Origin: Caulobacteraceae bacterium
GTDB lineage: Bacteria > Pseudomonadota > Alphaproteobacteria > Caulobacterales > Caulobacteraceae
Assembly (NCBI GenBank): GCA_030446805.1
Contig: JAUJMO010000001.1
Coordinates: 1,596,689 to 1,660,688 of the forward strand
Reading direction: 5' to 3'
DNA: 64,000 nt
Shown: positions 55,503 through 63,373 of the stretch, one piece after another
Layout: the number at the start of each line of letters is the position of its first letter
Numbering within the stretch: the stretch's first letter is position 1
Made by a program: the position numbers and the translations under genes
Notes under the pieces: generated by a model
Databases searched by the model: none
The model's input: the letters and a program-made list of their open reading frames with translations, nothing else
Told to the model about the DNA's origin: nothing

Positions 55503-56621
55503 GTGAGCGAAACGGTACTGATCACAGGCGGCGCCGGCTTTCTGGGCCGCTACGTCGCCCACGCCCTGCTCGCGCGCGGCGACAAGGTGCGCGTCCTCGA
55601 CAGCCTGATCGAGCAGGTCCACGGCGACCGCGGCCGACCCGCGGAGCTGAGCCGCGACGTGGAGCTGCAGGTTGGCGACGTCCGCGACGAGGCCGCCGTC
55701 AAGCGCGCTCTGGGAGGGGTGGACAGCGTGGTCCACCTGGCGGCCGAAGTGGGCGTGGGCCAGTCCATGTACGAGATCGACCGCTACACCAGCGTGAACG
55801 AACTCGGCACGGCCGTGCTGTTCCAGAAGCTGATCGAGACACCGGTCCGCCGCGTGGTGGTCGCGAGCTCCATGAGCATCTACGGCGAAGGTCTCTACCG
55901 GAACATCGACGGCCAAGCTGACGAGAGCATCGAGCGCGACCCCGAGCGGATCGGCCGCGGCGAGTGGGATCCGGTGGACGCCCAGGGCCGTCCGGTGACC
56001 CCGCTTCCCACGCCGGAGTCCAAGCGCGGTGCGCTGGCCTCGGTCTATGCGATCGGTAAGTTCGTACAGGAACGGATGACGCTCACCGTGACGCACGCCT
56101 ACGGCATGGAAGGCGCCGCGCTGCGCTTGTGGAACGCCTACGGTCCGGGCCAGGCGCTGTCCAACCCTTACACGGGCGTCTTGGCCATCTTCGCCGCCCG
56201 CATCGCCAACGGGCAATCGCCCATGATCTTCGAGGACGGCCAGCAGCGCCGGGATTTCGTCCACGCCGAGGATGTCGCCCGCGCCTTTCTGCTGGCGCTC
56301 GACCGCCCCGAAGCCGTGGGCCGCACCTACAACATCGGCTCGGGCGTGGATCGCACCGTCACCGAGGTGGCCAGCAGCCTGGCCCGCGCCATGGGCCGCG
56401 AGGACATTCAACCGGTGATCGCCGGCGGCATGCGCAAAGGCGACATCCGCCATTGCTTCCCTGACCTGTCGGCCGCCGAGCGCGACCTGGGCTACCGCGC
56501 CCAGACCAACTACGACGCCGGCCTAGCCGAACTGGCCGAATGGGTGGCCCGCCAGCAGGTCGACCAGGACCGGGTGGTCGAGGCCCGCAAGGAGCTGGAA
56601 CGCCGGGGACTGGTCGCTTGA
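55503..56621 (+). CDS. NAD-dependent sugar-nucleotide epimerase (dTDP-rhamnose 4-epimerase-like)
   Basis: A 372-residue extended SDR. The NAD motif is TGGAGFLG, the catalytic serine lies in ASSMSIYGEG and the YxxxK pair is in SVYAIGKFVQE. The segment NAYGPGQALSNPYTGVLAIF and the insert between 130 and 175 resemble dTDP-L-rhamnose/dehydrorhamnose 4-epimerase types. It starts at GTG with AGGGCAGG close upstream and opens the rightward operon. The exact sugar nucleotide is uncertain. Confidence 0.85.
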   Translation: MSETVLITGGAGFLGRYVAHALLARGDKVRVLDSLIEQVHGDRGRPAELSRDVELQVGDVRDEAAVKRALGGVDSVVHLAAEVGVGQSMYEIDRYTSVNELGTAVLFQKLIETPVRRVVVASSMSIYGEGLYRNIDGQADESIERDPERIGRGEWDPVDAQGRPVTPLPTPESKRGALASVYAIGKFVQERMTLTVTHAYGMEGAALRLWNAYGPGQALSNPYTGVLAIFAARIANGQSPMIFEDGQQRRDFVHAEDVARAFLLALDRPEAVGRTYNIGSGVDRTVTEVASSLARAMGREDIQPVIAGGMRKGDIRHCFPDLSAAERDLGYRAQTNYDAGLAELAEWVARQQVDQDRVVEARKELERRGLVA

Positions 56622-57667
56622 GGCCGATCCTCGTCACCGGCGGCGCGGGCTTCATCGGCTCGAACCTGGTCGACCGCCTGGCCCGCCAGGGCCACGACGT
56701 GCTGGTCTATGACGCGCTCGCGCGCGACGGCGTGCAGCGCAACCTCGACTGGTTGAACTTGCGCCACCCCCAGCGAGTCTCGTCGGTGATCGCCGATGTG
56801 CGCGATGCGGACGCCTTGGCCCAGGCCGTTGGGGACGCCTCCGCGGTGTTCCACCTCGCGGCCCAGGTCGCGGTCACGACGTCGATGGTGGAGCCCGTGG
56901 AGGATTTCGACATCAACATGCGGGCCACGCTCGCCCTGCTGGAGACGCTCCGCAAACGAAACGACCGCACCCCGCTCCTGTTCGCCAGCACCAACAAGGT
57001 CTACGGCGGCCTGGAGGACCTGGAGTTCGACCTGGACGGCGACGCCTACGTTCCCCGCGACCCCGCGGTCCGCGCCCGGGGCGTGGGCGAGGATCGCAGC
57101 CTCGATTTCCACACCCCCTACGGCTGCTCCAAGGGCGCGGCCGACCAGTATGTGCTCGACTACGCCCGCTCCTTCGGCGTGCCCACGGCCGTGATGCGCA
57201 TGAGCTGCATCTACGGCCCGCGCCAGATGGGGACGGAGGACCAGGGCTGGGTGGCTCACTTCCTCATCCGCGCCCTCCAAGGCCGGCCCATCTCCATCTT
57301 CGGCGACGGCTATCAGGTGCGCGACATCCTGGACGTCTCCGACGCCGTGGACGCCTGGACCGCCGCCTTCGCCCGCATCGACCAGGTCGCCGGCCGCGCC
57401 TTCAACCTGGGCGGCGGGCCGGACAACGCCGTCAGCCTGCGCCAGGTCCTGGCCGAGATCGAGCGGCTGGCTGGCCGCAAGCTCCAGCTCGACTTCTCCG
57501 ATTGGCGGCCCGGTGACCAGCGGTACTACGTGTCCGACACCCGCCGCGCCCGCGCCGAACTGCGTCTGGGCCCCGCCCGCCCCTGGCGCGAGGGCGTGGC
57601 CGCACTGGCGAGCTGGCTCAAATCCGAACACGCCGCCCCGCCGCATCGGACGGCGGCCGTCGCATGA
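56618..57667 (+). CDS. NAD-dependent epimerase (CDP-paratose 2-epimerase-like)
   Basis: A 349-residue extended SDR with VTGGAGFIGSN, the motif FASTNKVYGGLEDLE and the YxxxK pair in PYGCSKGAADQYV. The NKVYG and PYGCSKG wording is characteristic of CDP-paratose 2-epimerases, while GPRQMGTEDQGWVAHF is shared with that group. The TTG start overlaps the previous stop (TTGA), so translation is coupled. It would supply a rarer sugar nucleotide; substrate identity is inferred. Confidence 0.82.
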   Translation: MRPILVTGGAGFIGSNLVDRLARQGHDVLVYDALARDGVQRNLDWLNLRHPQRVSSVIADVRDADALAQAVGDASAVFHLAAQVAVTTSMVEPVEDFDINMRATLALLETLRKRNDRTPLLFASTNKVYGGLEDLEFDLDGDAYVPRDPAVRARGVGEDRSLDFHTPYGCSKGAADQYVLDYARSFGVPTAVMRMSCIYGPRQMGTEDQGWVAHFLIRALQGRPISIFGDGYQVRDILDVSDAVDAWTAAFARIDQVAGRAFNLGGGPDNAVSLRQVLAEIERLAGRKLQLDFSDWRPGDQRYYVSDTRRARAELRLGPARPWREGVAALASWLKSEHAAPPHRTAAVA

Positions 57668-58779
57668 AACCGGCCCACGTCTTCATGACCGCGGACGCGG
57701 TGGGCGGCGTCTGGCCCTATGCGCTGGACCTCGCCCGCGGCCTGTCCGGCCACGGCGTGCGCACCACCCTGGCCGTGCTGGGCCCCGGTCCCGACCTCCA
57801 GCAACGGCAGGCGGCCAACGCCGTCCCTGGCCTGCACCTCATTCACGCCGACCTGCCGCTGGAGTGGCTGGCCCTTTCCGGCGCCGTGGTGGAGGCTGCG
57901 GGGGCGGCGGTCTCCGCCATGGCCAACAACAGCGGCGCGGACGTCGTTCATCTGAACACCCCCGCGCTCGGCTCCGAAGGCGGCTTCCTGGCCCCCATGG
58001 TCGCCGCGGCCCACTCCGACGTCGCCACCTGGTGGCGCGCCGTCAAACAGGGTCCCATGCCCGGCGACTTCGCCTGGCGCACCGCCCTGGTCCAGCGCGG
58101 CTACGCCCACGCGCAGGCGATCATCGCCCCCAGCGCCGCCTTTGCAGCGGCCACCCGCGACGCCTACGACCTGCCCGCCGAGCCGATCGTCGTCCACAAC
58201 GGCCGCAGCGCCATCGATGGTGCGCCCGGGTCGGAGCTTGCGGACCGCGTCTTCACCGCCGGCCGCCTCTGGGACGAGGGCAAGGGCATGGACGTGCTGG
58301 ACCGCGCCGCCGGCCGCATCGCCACCCTGGTGGTCGCCGCCGGGCCCTTGTCCGGTCCGCACGGCCAGGGCGTCCGCCTGAACCACATCCGCGCGCTCGG
58401 CCGCGTGGACGAGGCCGAGATCGGCCGTCGCCTCCACGCCCGCCCTGTGTTCGTCTCCCCCTCGCTGTACGAGCCCTTCGGCCTGGCCGTGCTGGAGGCC
58501 GCCCATTCCGCCTGTCCGCTGGTGTTGTCCGACATTCCCAGCTTCCGCGAGCTTTGGGGCGGCGCCGCCGTCTTCACCCCGCCCGGGGATGATGCGGCCC
58601 TGGCCGACACCCTGCAATCGCTGATGCTGGACCCGCAGCTCCGCCGGGAACTGGGCGCCGCCGCTTTTGAGCGGTCGCAGCGCTACACGGTGGAGGCCAC
58701 CGTGGACCGCATGCTGGCCATCTACGCCGATCTCCTCGCGGGCGGCCAAGGCTCCGCAGCCCAAGAACGCGCCGCTTGA
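57664..58779 (+). CDS. Family 4 glycosyltransferase (GT-B fold)
   Basis: A 371-residue retaining glycosyltransferase. The N-terminal half has ADAVGGVWPYALDLARGL, and the C-terminal half has the EX7E-type motif EPFGLAVLEAA and PSFRELWGGAAVFTPPGD. The protein is soluble and probably membrane-associated. The ATG overlaps the epimerase stop and the gene's own stop overlaps the next gene. It most likely adds one sugar to a lipid or glycan acceptor in the cytoplasm. Confidence 0.88.
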   Translation: MKPAHVFMTADAVGGVWPYALDLARGLSGHGVRTTLAVLGPGPDLQQRQAANAVPGLHLIHADLPLEWLALSGAVVEAAGAAVSAMANNSGADVVHLNTPALGSEGGFLAPMVAAAHSDVATWWRAVKQGPMPGDFAWRTALVQRGYAHAQAIIAPSAAFAAATRDAYDLPAEPIVVHNGRSAIDGAPGSELADRVFTAGRLWDEGKGMDVLDRAAGRIATLVVAAGPLSGPHGQGVRLNHIRALGRVDEAEIGRRLHARPVFVSPSLYEPFGLAVLEAAHSACPLVLSDIPSFRELWGGAAVFTPPGDDAALADTLQSLMLDPQLRRELGAAAFERSQRYTVEATVDRMLAIYADLLAGGQGSAAQERAA

Positions 58780-60026
58780 AGCTCGCCTACTTCACCCACT
58801 CCCTCCAGTCCTGCTGGAACCACGGCAACGCCCACTTTCTCCGCGGGGTGCTGCGGGAGCTGATGGCGCTCGGCCACGAGGTCGTAGCCTATGAACCCCA
58901 GGACGCCTGGTCCCTGCTCAACCTCATGAAGGACCACGGCGAAGTCGGGCTGGAGTGTTTCGGCGACGCTTATCCCGAACTCCGCTCGCAGATCGTCTCG
59001 GACGAGGCGGCCGTTGAACGCGCCGCGGCCGGAGCCGAGGTGGTCATCGTGCACGAATGGAACGAGCCCGCCCTGGTGGCCCAGCTCGGCCGTCTGCGCG
59101 CTCAGGGCGGTCGCTTCACCCTGCTTTTCCACGACACGCACCACCGCGCGGTCAGCGACCCGGAGTCCATGCGCGCCTACGACCTGTCGGCCTATGACGG
59201 GGTGCTGGCCTTTGGGGAGACCCTGTCGGAGGTCTACCGCGGGTGGGGCTGGGCGGACCGCGTCTGGACCTGGCACGAAGCCGCCGACACCCGCCTGTTT
59301 CACCCGCCCGCCGGGGACGGCGAGCGGCAGGGGGCCGTCTGGATCGGCAACTGGGGCGACGGCGAGCGCACGGAGGAATTGGAGCGCTTCCTGTTCCGCC
59401 CTGCCCAGGACGCCGGCCTTGCGCTCGACATCTACGGCGTCCGCTACCCCGAGCCGGCCCTGGCCACCCTGGCGCGCTACGGCGTGCGCTATCACGGCTG
59501 GCTGGCCAATCCGAAGGCCCCGGGCGTCTTTGCGCAGCATCAGCTCACCGTGCACGTCCCACGCCGATTCTACGTCGAGCACCTTCCCGGGATTCCCACC
59601 ATCCGTGTTTTCGAGGCCCTGGCCTGCGGCGTCCCCCTGCTCTCCGCGCCATGGAGCGACAGCGAGGAGCTGTTCCGTCCCGGCCAGGACTTCCTTTTCG
59701 CCCGGGACGGCGCGGAGATGACCCGCCACATGCGCGCGATCGTGGAGGACCCGGAGCTCCGCGCGGCCCTGGTGGTCAGCGGCCTGGAGACGGTCCGCGC
59801 CCGCCACACCTGCGCCCACCGCGCCCGGGAGCTGCTGCACGTGATCGCCAGTCTGCGCACCGATCCTCCCCCGCCCGGGCGGGAGGCGGACCCCAGAAGG
59901 CTGGAGGGGACGGCCGCACACGCCCAGGTCGGGGAGAGGGGGAAGGCCGCAGGCGCCGCGTTCGGGGCCCCTTCGGTCAGCTTCGCTGACAGCTCTTCCG
60001 CAAGCGGGGGAGCATCGCCGCCATGA
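58776..60026 (+). CDS. CgeB-like glycosyltransferase, first of three, with a repeat-derived tail
   Basis: A 416-residue protein related to CgeB/YkvP-type glycosyltransferases (GT-B). It has an N-terminal domain starting KLAYFTHSLQSCWNHGNAH and a C-terminal donor domain with GWLANPKAPGVFAQHQL and IPTIRVFEALACGVPLLSA. Residues from about 364 are low-complexity and correspond to an intergenic-type repeat element read through in frame. The TTG start overlaps the GT4 stop. The natural end of the enzyme was probably near residue 362. Sugar and acceptor are unknown. Confidence 0.82.
   Translation: MKLAYFTHSLQSCWNHGNAHFLRGVLRELMALGHEVVAYEPQDAWSLLNLMKDHGEVGLECFGDAYPELRSQIVSDEAAVERAAAGAEVVIVHEWNEPALVAQLGRLRAQGGRFTLLFHDTHHRAVSDPESMRAYDLSAYDGVLAFGETLSEVYRGWGWADRVWTWHEAADTRLFHPPAGDGERQGAVWIGNWGDGERTEELERFLFRPAQDAGLALDIYGVRYPEPALATLARYGVRYHGWLANPKAPGVFAQHQLTVHVPRRFYVEHLPGIPTIRVFEALACGVPLLSAPWSDSEELFRPGQDFLFARDGAEMTRHMRAIVEDPELRAALVVSGLETVRARHTCAHRARELLHVIASLRTDPPPPGREADPRRLEGTAAHAQVGERGKAAGAAFGAPSVSFADSSSASGGASPP
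59865..60012. repeat. Palindromic interspersed repeat element inside a coding 3' end
   Basis: The element begins with a near-palindrome centred on CCGCCCGGGCGG (59871-59882) flanked by CCTC/GAGG. It contains the hairpin GTCAGC-TTC-GCTGAC (59976-59990) and ends with CTCTTCCGC/GCGGGGGAG (59993-60012, G-T pairs allowed). This layout, with a CTTCCGC-type end and a GTCAGC hairpin, is like REP-type elements common between genes in Caulobacteraceae, as I recall. Here it encodes the tail of the 58776 gene, and its right arm supplies the Shine-Dalgarno of the 60023 gene. Confidence 0.65.
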
Positions 60027-61168
60027 AGATCGCCTTTTACGGCTCCAGCCTGCTGTCCTCCTATTGGAACGGTGCGGCCACCTACTACCGCGGGGTCCTG
60101 CGCCAGCTGGCCCATCGCGGCTGGGACGTCCACTTCTATGAACCCGACGCCTTTGGGCGGCAGCAGCACCGAGACATGGACCCGCCCGACTGGGCGCAGG
60201 TCACGGTCTGGGACGCCACTCCCGAGGACGCCCGCCGGGTGATGGCCCAGGCCGCCTACGCCGACGTCGTTGTCAAAGCGTCGGGCGTGGGGGTGTTCGA
60301 CGACGAACTGCTGAACGGCCTGCTCGACACCGCCGCCCCGGAAGCGGTGCGCATGTTCTGCGACGTGGACGCCGCCGCCACCCTGGAGGAGATGCGCGGC
60401 GCCGAGGCCCATCCGCTTCGCCGCCGGATCGGAGACCTCGACCTGGTCACCACCTACGGGGGCGGCCCCCCCGTAGTGGCCGCCTACACCGGCTTCGGCG
60501 CCCGGCGTTGCGAGCCGATCTACAATGCGCTTGACCCCGAGACGCACCATCCTGTCGATCCCGACCCGCGCTTCGCCGCCGACTTGAACTTCCTGGCCAA
60601 CCGCCTCCCCGACCGGGAGGCGCGGGTCGAAGAGTTCTTCCTGCGCGCCGCCGCCGCCCTGCCCGATAAGCGGTTCCTGCTGGGCGGGAACGGCTGGGAC
60701 GACAAACCGGTGAGCGAGAATGTTCAGCGGGTGGGCCACGTCGGCACCGGCGACCACAACGCCTTCAACACCTCCAGCACGGCGGTTCTGAACGTCGCTC
60801 GCGACAGCATGGCCGCCATGGGCTTCTCCCCCGCCACCCGCGTGTTCGAGGCCGCCGGCGCCGGCGCCTGCCTGATCACCGACGCCTGGGAGGGGATCGA
60901 GATGTTCCTTCAACCGGACACGGAGGTCCTGGTGGCCCGCGACGGCCAGGACGTGGCCGATCACGTCCGCGCGCTCACGCCCGAGCGCGCGGCCCGCATC
61001 GGCCTGGCCGGTCGCGCCCGCATCCTGGCCGAACACACCTATGAAAAGCGCGGCGCCCAGCTGGACGCGATCCTGCGCGAAGAGGTGGGGCGCAAACGGG
61101 CCGGTTCTCGCACGCTCGGCGGCTCCGCGGCAGGATCCGCCTCCTACACCGAGGGACGTTTCGCTTGA
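60023..61168 (+). CDS. CgeB-like glycosyltransferase, second of three
   Basis: A 381-residue GT-B protein. It opens KIAFYGSSLLSSYWNGAATYYRG, close to the start of both neighbouring paralogues. The C-terminal domain has FLANRLPDREARVEEFF, NVARDSMAAMGFSPATRVFEA and ACLITDAWEGIEMF, matching the Glyco_trans_1_2/CgeB donor domain. The ATG overlaps the previous stop by four bases. The last ~25 residues are low-complexity. CgeB in Bacillus is linked to spore-surface glycosylation; here it only indicates the enzyme family. Confidence 0.85.
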   Translation: MKIAFYGSSLLSSYWNGAATYYRGVLRQLAHRGWDVHFYEPDAFGRQQHRDMDPPDWAQVTVWDATPEDARRVMAQAAYADVVVKASGVGVFDDELLNGLLDTAAPEAVRMFCDVDAAATLEEMRGAEAHPLRRRIGDLDLVTTYGGGPPVVAAYTGFGARRCEPIYNALDPETHHPVDPDPRFAADLNFLANRLPDREARVEEFFLRAAAALPDKRFLLGGNGWDDKPVSENVQRVGHVGTGDHNAFNTSSTAVLNVARDSMAAMGFSPATRVFEAAGAGACLITDAWEGIEMFLQPDTEVLVARDGQDVADHVRALTPERAARIGLAGRARILAEHTYEKRGAQLDAILREEVGRKRAGSRTLGGSAAGSASYTEGRFA

Positions 61169-62256
61169 GGCTGGTCGTTCTCGGCCTGTCGCTTTCGTCC
61201 AGCTGGGGGAACGGCCACGCCACCACCTTCCGCGCTCTGCTCAAGGCCTTCCAGGCCCGGGGACACGAGGTGCTCTTCCTTGAGCGCGACACCCCCTGGT
61301 ACGCGGCCCACCGCGATCCGGTGGACCCCGCCTGGCCAAGGTTGGAGTTCTACCCCGACCTCTCCAGCCTGGACCGCTGGCGCCCGGAGATCACCGCCGC
61401 CGATGCGGTGATCGTGGGCTCCTATGTGCCCGACGGCGTGGAGGTCGGCCGGCGCGTCCAGCAATGGGCTAGGGGCGTCACCGCCTTTTACGACATCGAC
61501 ACCCCGGTGACCCTGGCCAAGCTCGAGCGCGGCGACTTCGAATACCTCACCCCCGAGCTGATCGGGGGCTACGACCTTTATTTCTCCTTCACCGGGGGCC
61601 CCACCCTGGACCGCCTCGAAAAGCAGTACGGCTCGCCCGGCGCCCGCGCACTCTACTGCTCCGTCGATCCGGAGCTGTACCAGCCCGGCGAGCCGGGTAT
61701 TCGCTGGGATCTCAGCTATCTCGGCACCTACAGCCCCGACCGGCAGCCCACCCTGGAGGGGCTTTTGCTTGAGCCCGCCCGCCGCGCGCCGGAGCTCCGC
61801 TTCGTGGTGGCCGGCGCGCAGTACCCCAAGGACATCCGCTGGCCAGCCAACGTCGAACGCTTCGAGCACGTCGGCCCGCACGACCACGCACTGTTCTACA
61901 ACTCCAGCCGCTGGACCCTGAACGTCACCCGTGCGGACATGATCGCCGCCGGCTGGAGCCCCAGCGTGCGCCTGTTCGAAGCCGCCGCGACCCGCACTCC
62001 CGTCCTGTCCGACCATTGGCCGGGCCTCGACCAGCTGTTCCGCCCAGGGGCCGAGATCATCACCGCCGAGACGCCGGACGAGGTCCTCCTCCGCCTCAGG
62101 GCGCCTGACGAGGAGGGCGAGCGCATCGGCGCCGCCGCCCGCGAGCGCGTCCTCGCCGAGCACACCAGCGCCCATCGCGCCGCCCAGTTGGAGCGGAACT
62201 TGCTTGAGACGGGAGACTCAGCTTCCAAGAAGAAGCTTGGCGCGGTGCATCTATGA
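61165..62256 (+). CDS. CgeB-like glycosyltransferase, third of three
   Basis: A 363-residue GT-B protein opening RLVVLGLSLSSSWGNGHATTFR. The C-terminal half has LSYLGTYSPDRQPTLEGLL, LNVTRADMIAAGWSPSVRLFEA and TPVLSDHWPGLDQLF, the CgeB-type donor region. The TTG start overlaps the second paralogue's stop. The short tail has a lysine run (SKKKLG) just before the stop. A 43-bp gap separates it from the UDP-xylose synthase gene. Confidence 0.85.
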   Translation: MRLVVLGLSLSSSWGNGHATTFRALLKAFQARGHEVLFLERDTPWYAAHRDPVDPAWPRLEFYPDLSSLDRWRPEITAADAVIVGSYVPDGVEVGRRVQQWARGVTAFYDIDTPVTLAKLERGDFEYLTPELIGGYDLYFSFTGGPTLDRLEKQYGSPGARALYCSVDPELYQPGEPGIRWDLSYLGTYSPDRQPTLEGLLLEPARRAPELRFVVAGAQYPKDIRWPANVERFEHVGPHDHALFYNSSRWTLNVTRADMIAAGWSPSVRLFEAAATRTPVLSDHWPGLDQLFRPGAEIITAETPDEVLLRLRAPDEEGERIGAAARERVLAEHTSAHRAAQLERNLLETGDSASKKKLGAVHL

Positions 62257-62299
62257 TGCAAGACAAGGGATTAGGGCCGCTTCGCCCGAAGGGGACAGG

Positions 62300-63316
62300 A
62301 TGAAAGACGGCGCACGTCAGACGGTGCTGGTGGCCGGCGGGGCAGGGTTCCTCGGCTCGCATTTGTGCGACGCGCTGCTGGCCGACGGCGCCCATGTGAT
62401 CTGCCTGGACAACCTGTTGACCGGCCGCCGCGTCAACCTCGACCACCTCCAGCGCGAGCCACGGTTCGACTTCGTCGAGGCGGACGTCATCCACCCGCTT
62501 CCGCCCAAGCTGAAGGCCGCCAAGCTCCAGCGCATCTTCAACCTGGCCTGCGCGGCCTCGCCGCCGACCTATCAGGCCGACCCCGAGCACACCATGCTGA
62601 CCAGCGTGGTCGGCACGCACTCACTGCTGAAGCTGGCCGAAAAGACGGGCGCGCGCTTCATGCAGGCCTCCACCAGCGAGGTCTACGGCGACCCCGAGGT
62701 CCATCCCCAGAAGGAGACCTACTGGGGCCATGTGAATCCGACCGGCCCCCGCGCCTGCTACGATGAAGGCAAACGGGCGGCCGAAACCCTGTGCTTCGAC
62801 TTCGAACGCATGGGTCGGGCCGACGTCCGCGTGGCGCGCATCTTCAACACCTACGGCCCGCGCCTTCCGGCTGAGGACGGCCGTGTGGTCTCCAACGTCG
62901 TGAACCAGGCGCTCGCCGGCGATCCCGTCACCGTCTATGGCGACGGCTCGCAGACCCGCTCCTTTTGCTACGTCGACGACCTGATCCAGGGCTTCCTCAA
63001 GCTGGTGGCCTATGAGGGCGCCCCCATCGGCCCCGTGAACCTGGGCAACCCCACCGAGCTCACCATCAACGAGCTGGTGGCCCGCGTGATGGACATGACC
63101 GGCTCGCGCTCCGACGTGATCCGCATGCCGCTGCCCAAGGACGATCCCCAGCGCCGCCGCCCTGACATCACCTTGGCCGGTGAGAAACTCGGCTGGGCGC
63201 CCAGGACCACCGTCGAAGCCGGGCTTCGCGCCACGATCGCCTGGTACGCGGCCGAACTGAAGCAGGCCGAACCCGCCCCGCGCCAGCGCATCGCCGGCGC
63301 CGCCCTCTCCGCCTGA
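62300..63316 (+). CDS. UDP-glucuronate decarboxylase (UDP-xylose synthase)
   Basis: A 338-residue extended SDR converting UDP-glucuronate to UDP-xylose. The NAD motif is VAGGAGFLGSHLC. The diagnostic blocks are STSEVYGDPEVHPQ, YWGHVNPTGPRACYDEGKR (with the YxxxK pair) and RIFNTYGPR, all typical of Uxs enzymes. GGGGACAGG precedes the ATG at 62300. As the only gene here whose sugar product is clear, it indicates that xylose is part of the cluster's product. No UDP-glucose dehydrogenase is in the window. Confidence 0.92.
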   Translation: MKDGARQTVLVAGGAGFLGSHLCDALLADGAHVICLDNLLTGRRVNLDHLQREPRFDFVEADVIHPLPPKLKAAKLQRIFNLACAASPPTYQADPEHTMLTSVVGTHSLLKLAEKTGARFMQASTSEVYGDPEVHPQKETYWGHVNPTGPRACYDEGKRAAETLCFDFERMGRADVRVARIFNTYGPRLPAEDGRVVSNVVNQALAGDPVTVYGDGSQTRSFCYVDDLIQGFLKLVAYEGAPIGPVNLGNPTELTINELVARVMDMTGSRSDVIRMPLPKDDPQRRRPDITLAGEKLGWAPRTTVEAGLRATIAWYAAELKQAEPAPRQRIAGAALSA

Positions 63317-63373
63317 GCGGTTTGCGCCTCCGGCCGCGTGACGAGGTCCCTCCGACAGCGGGATCCGACCGAT

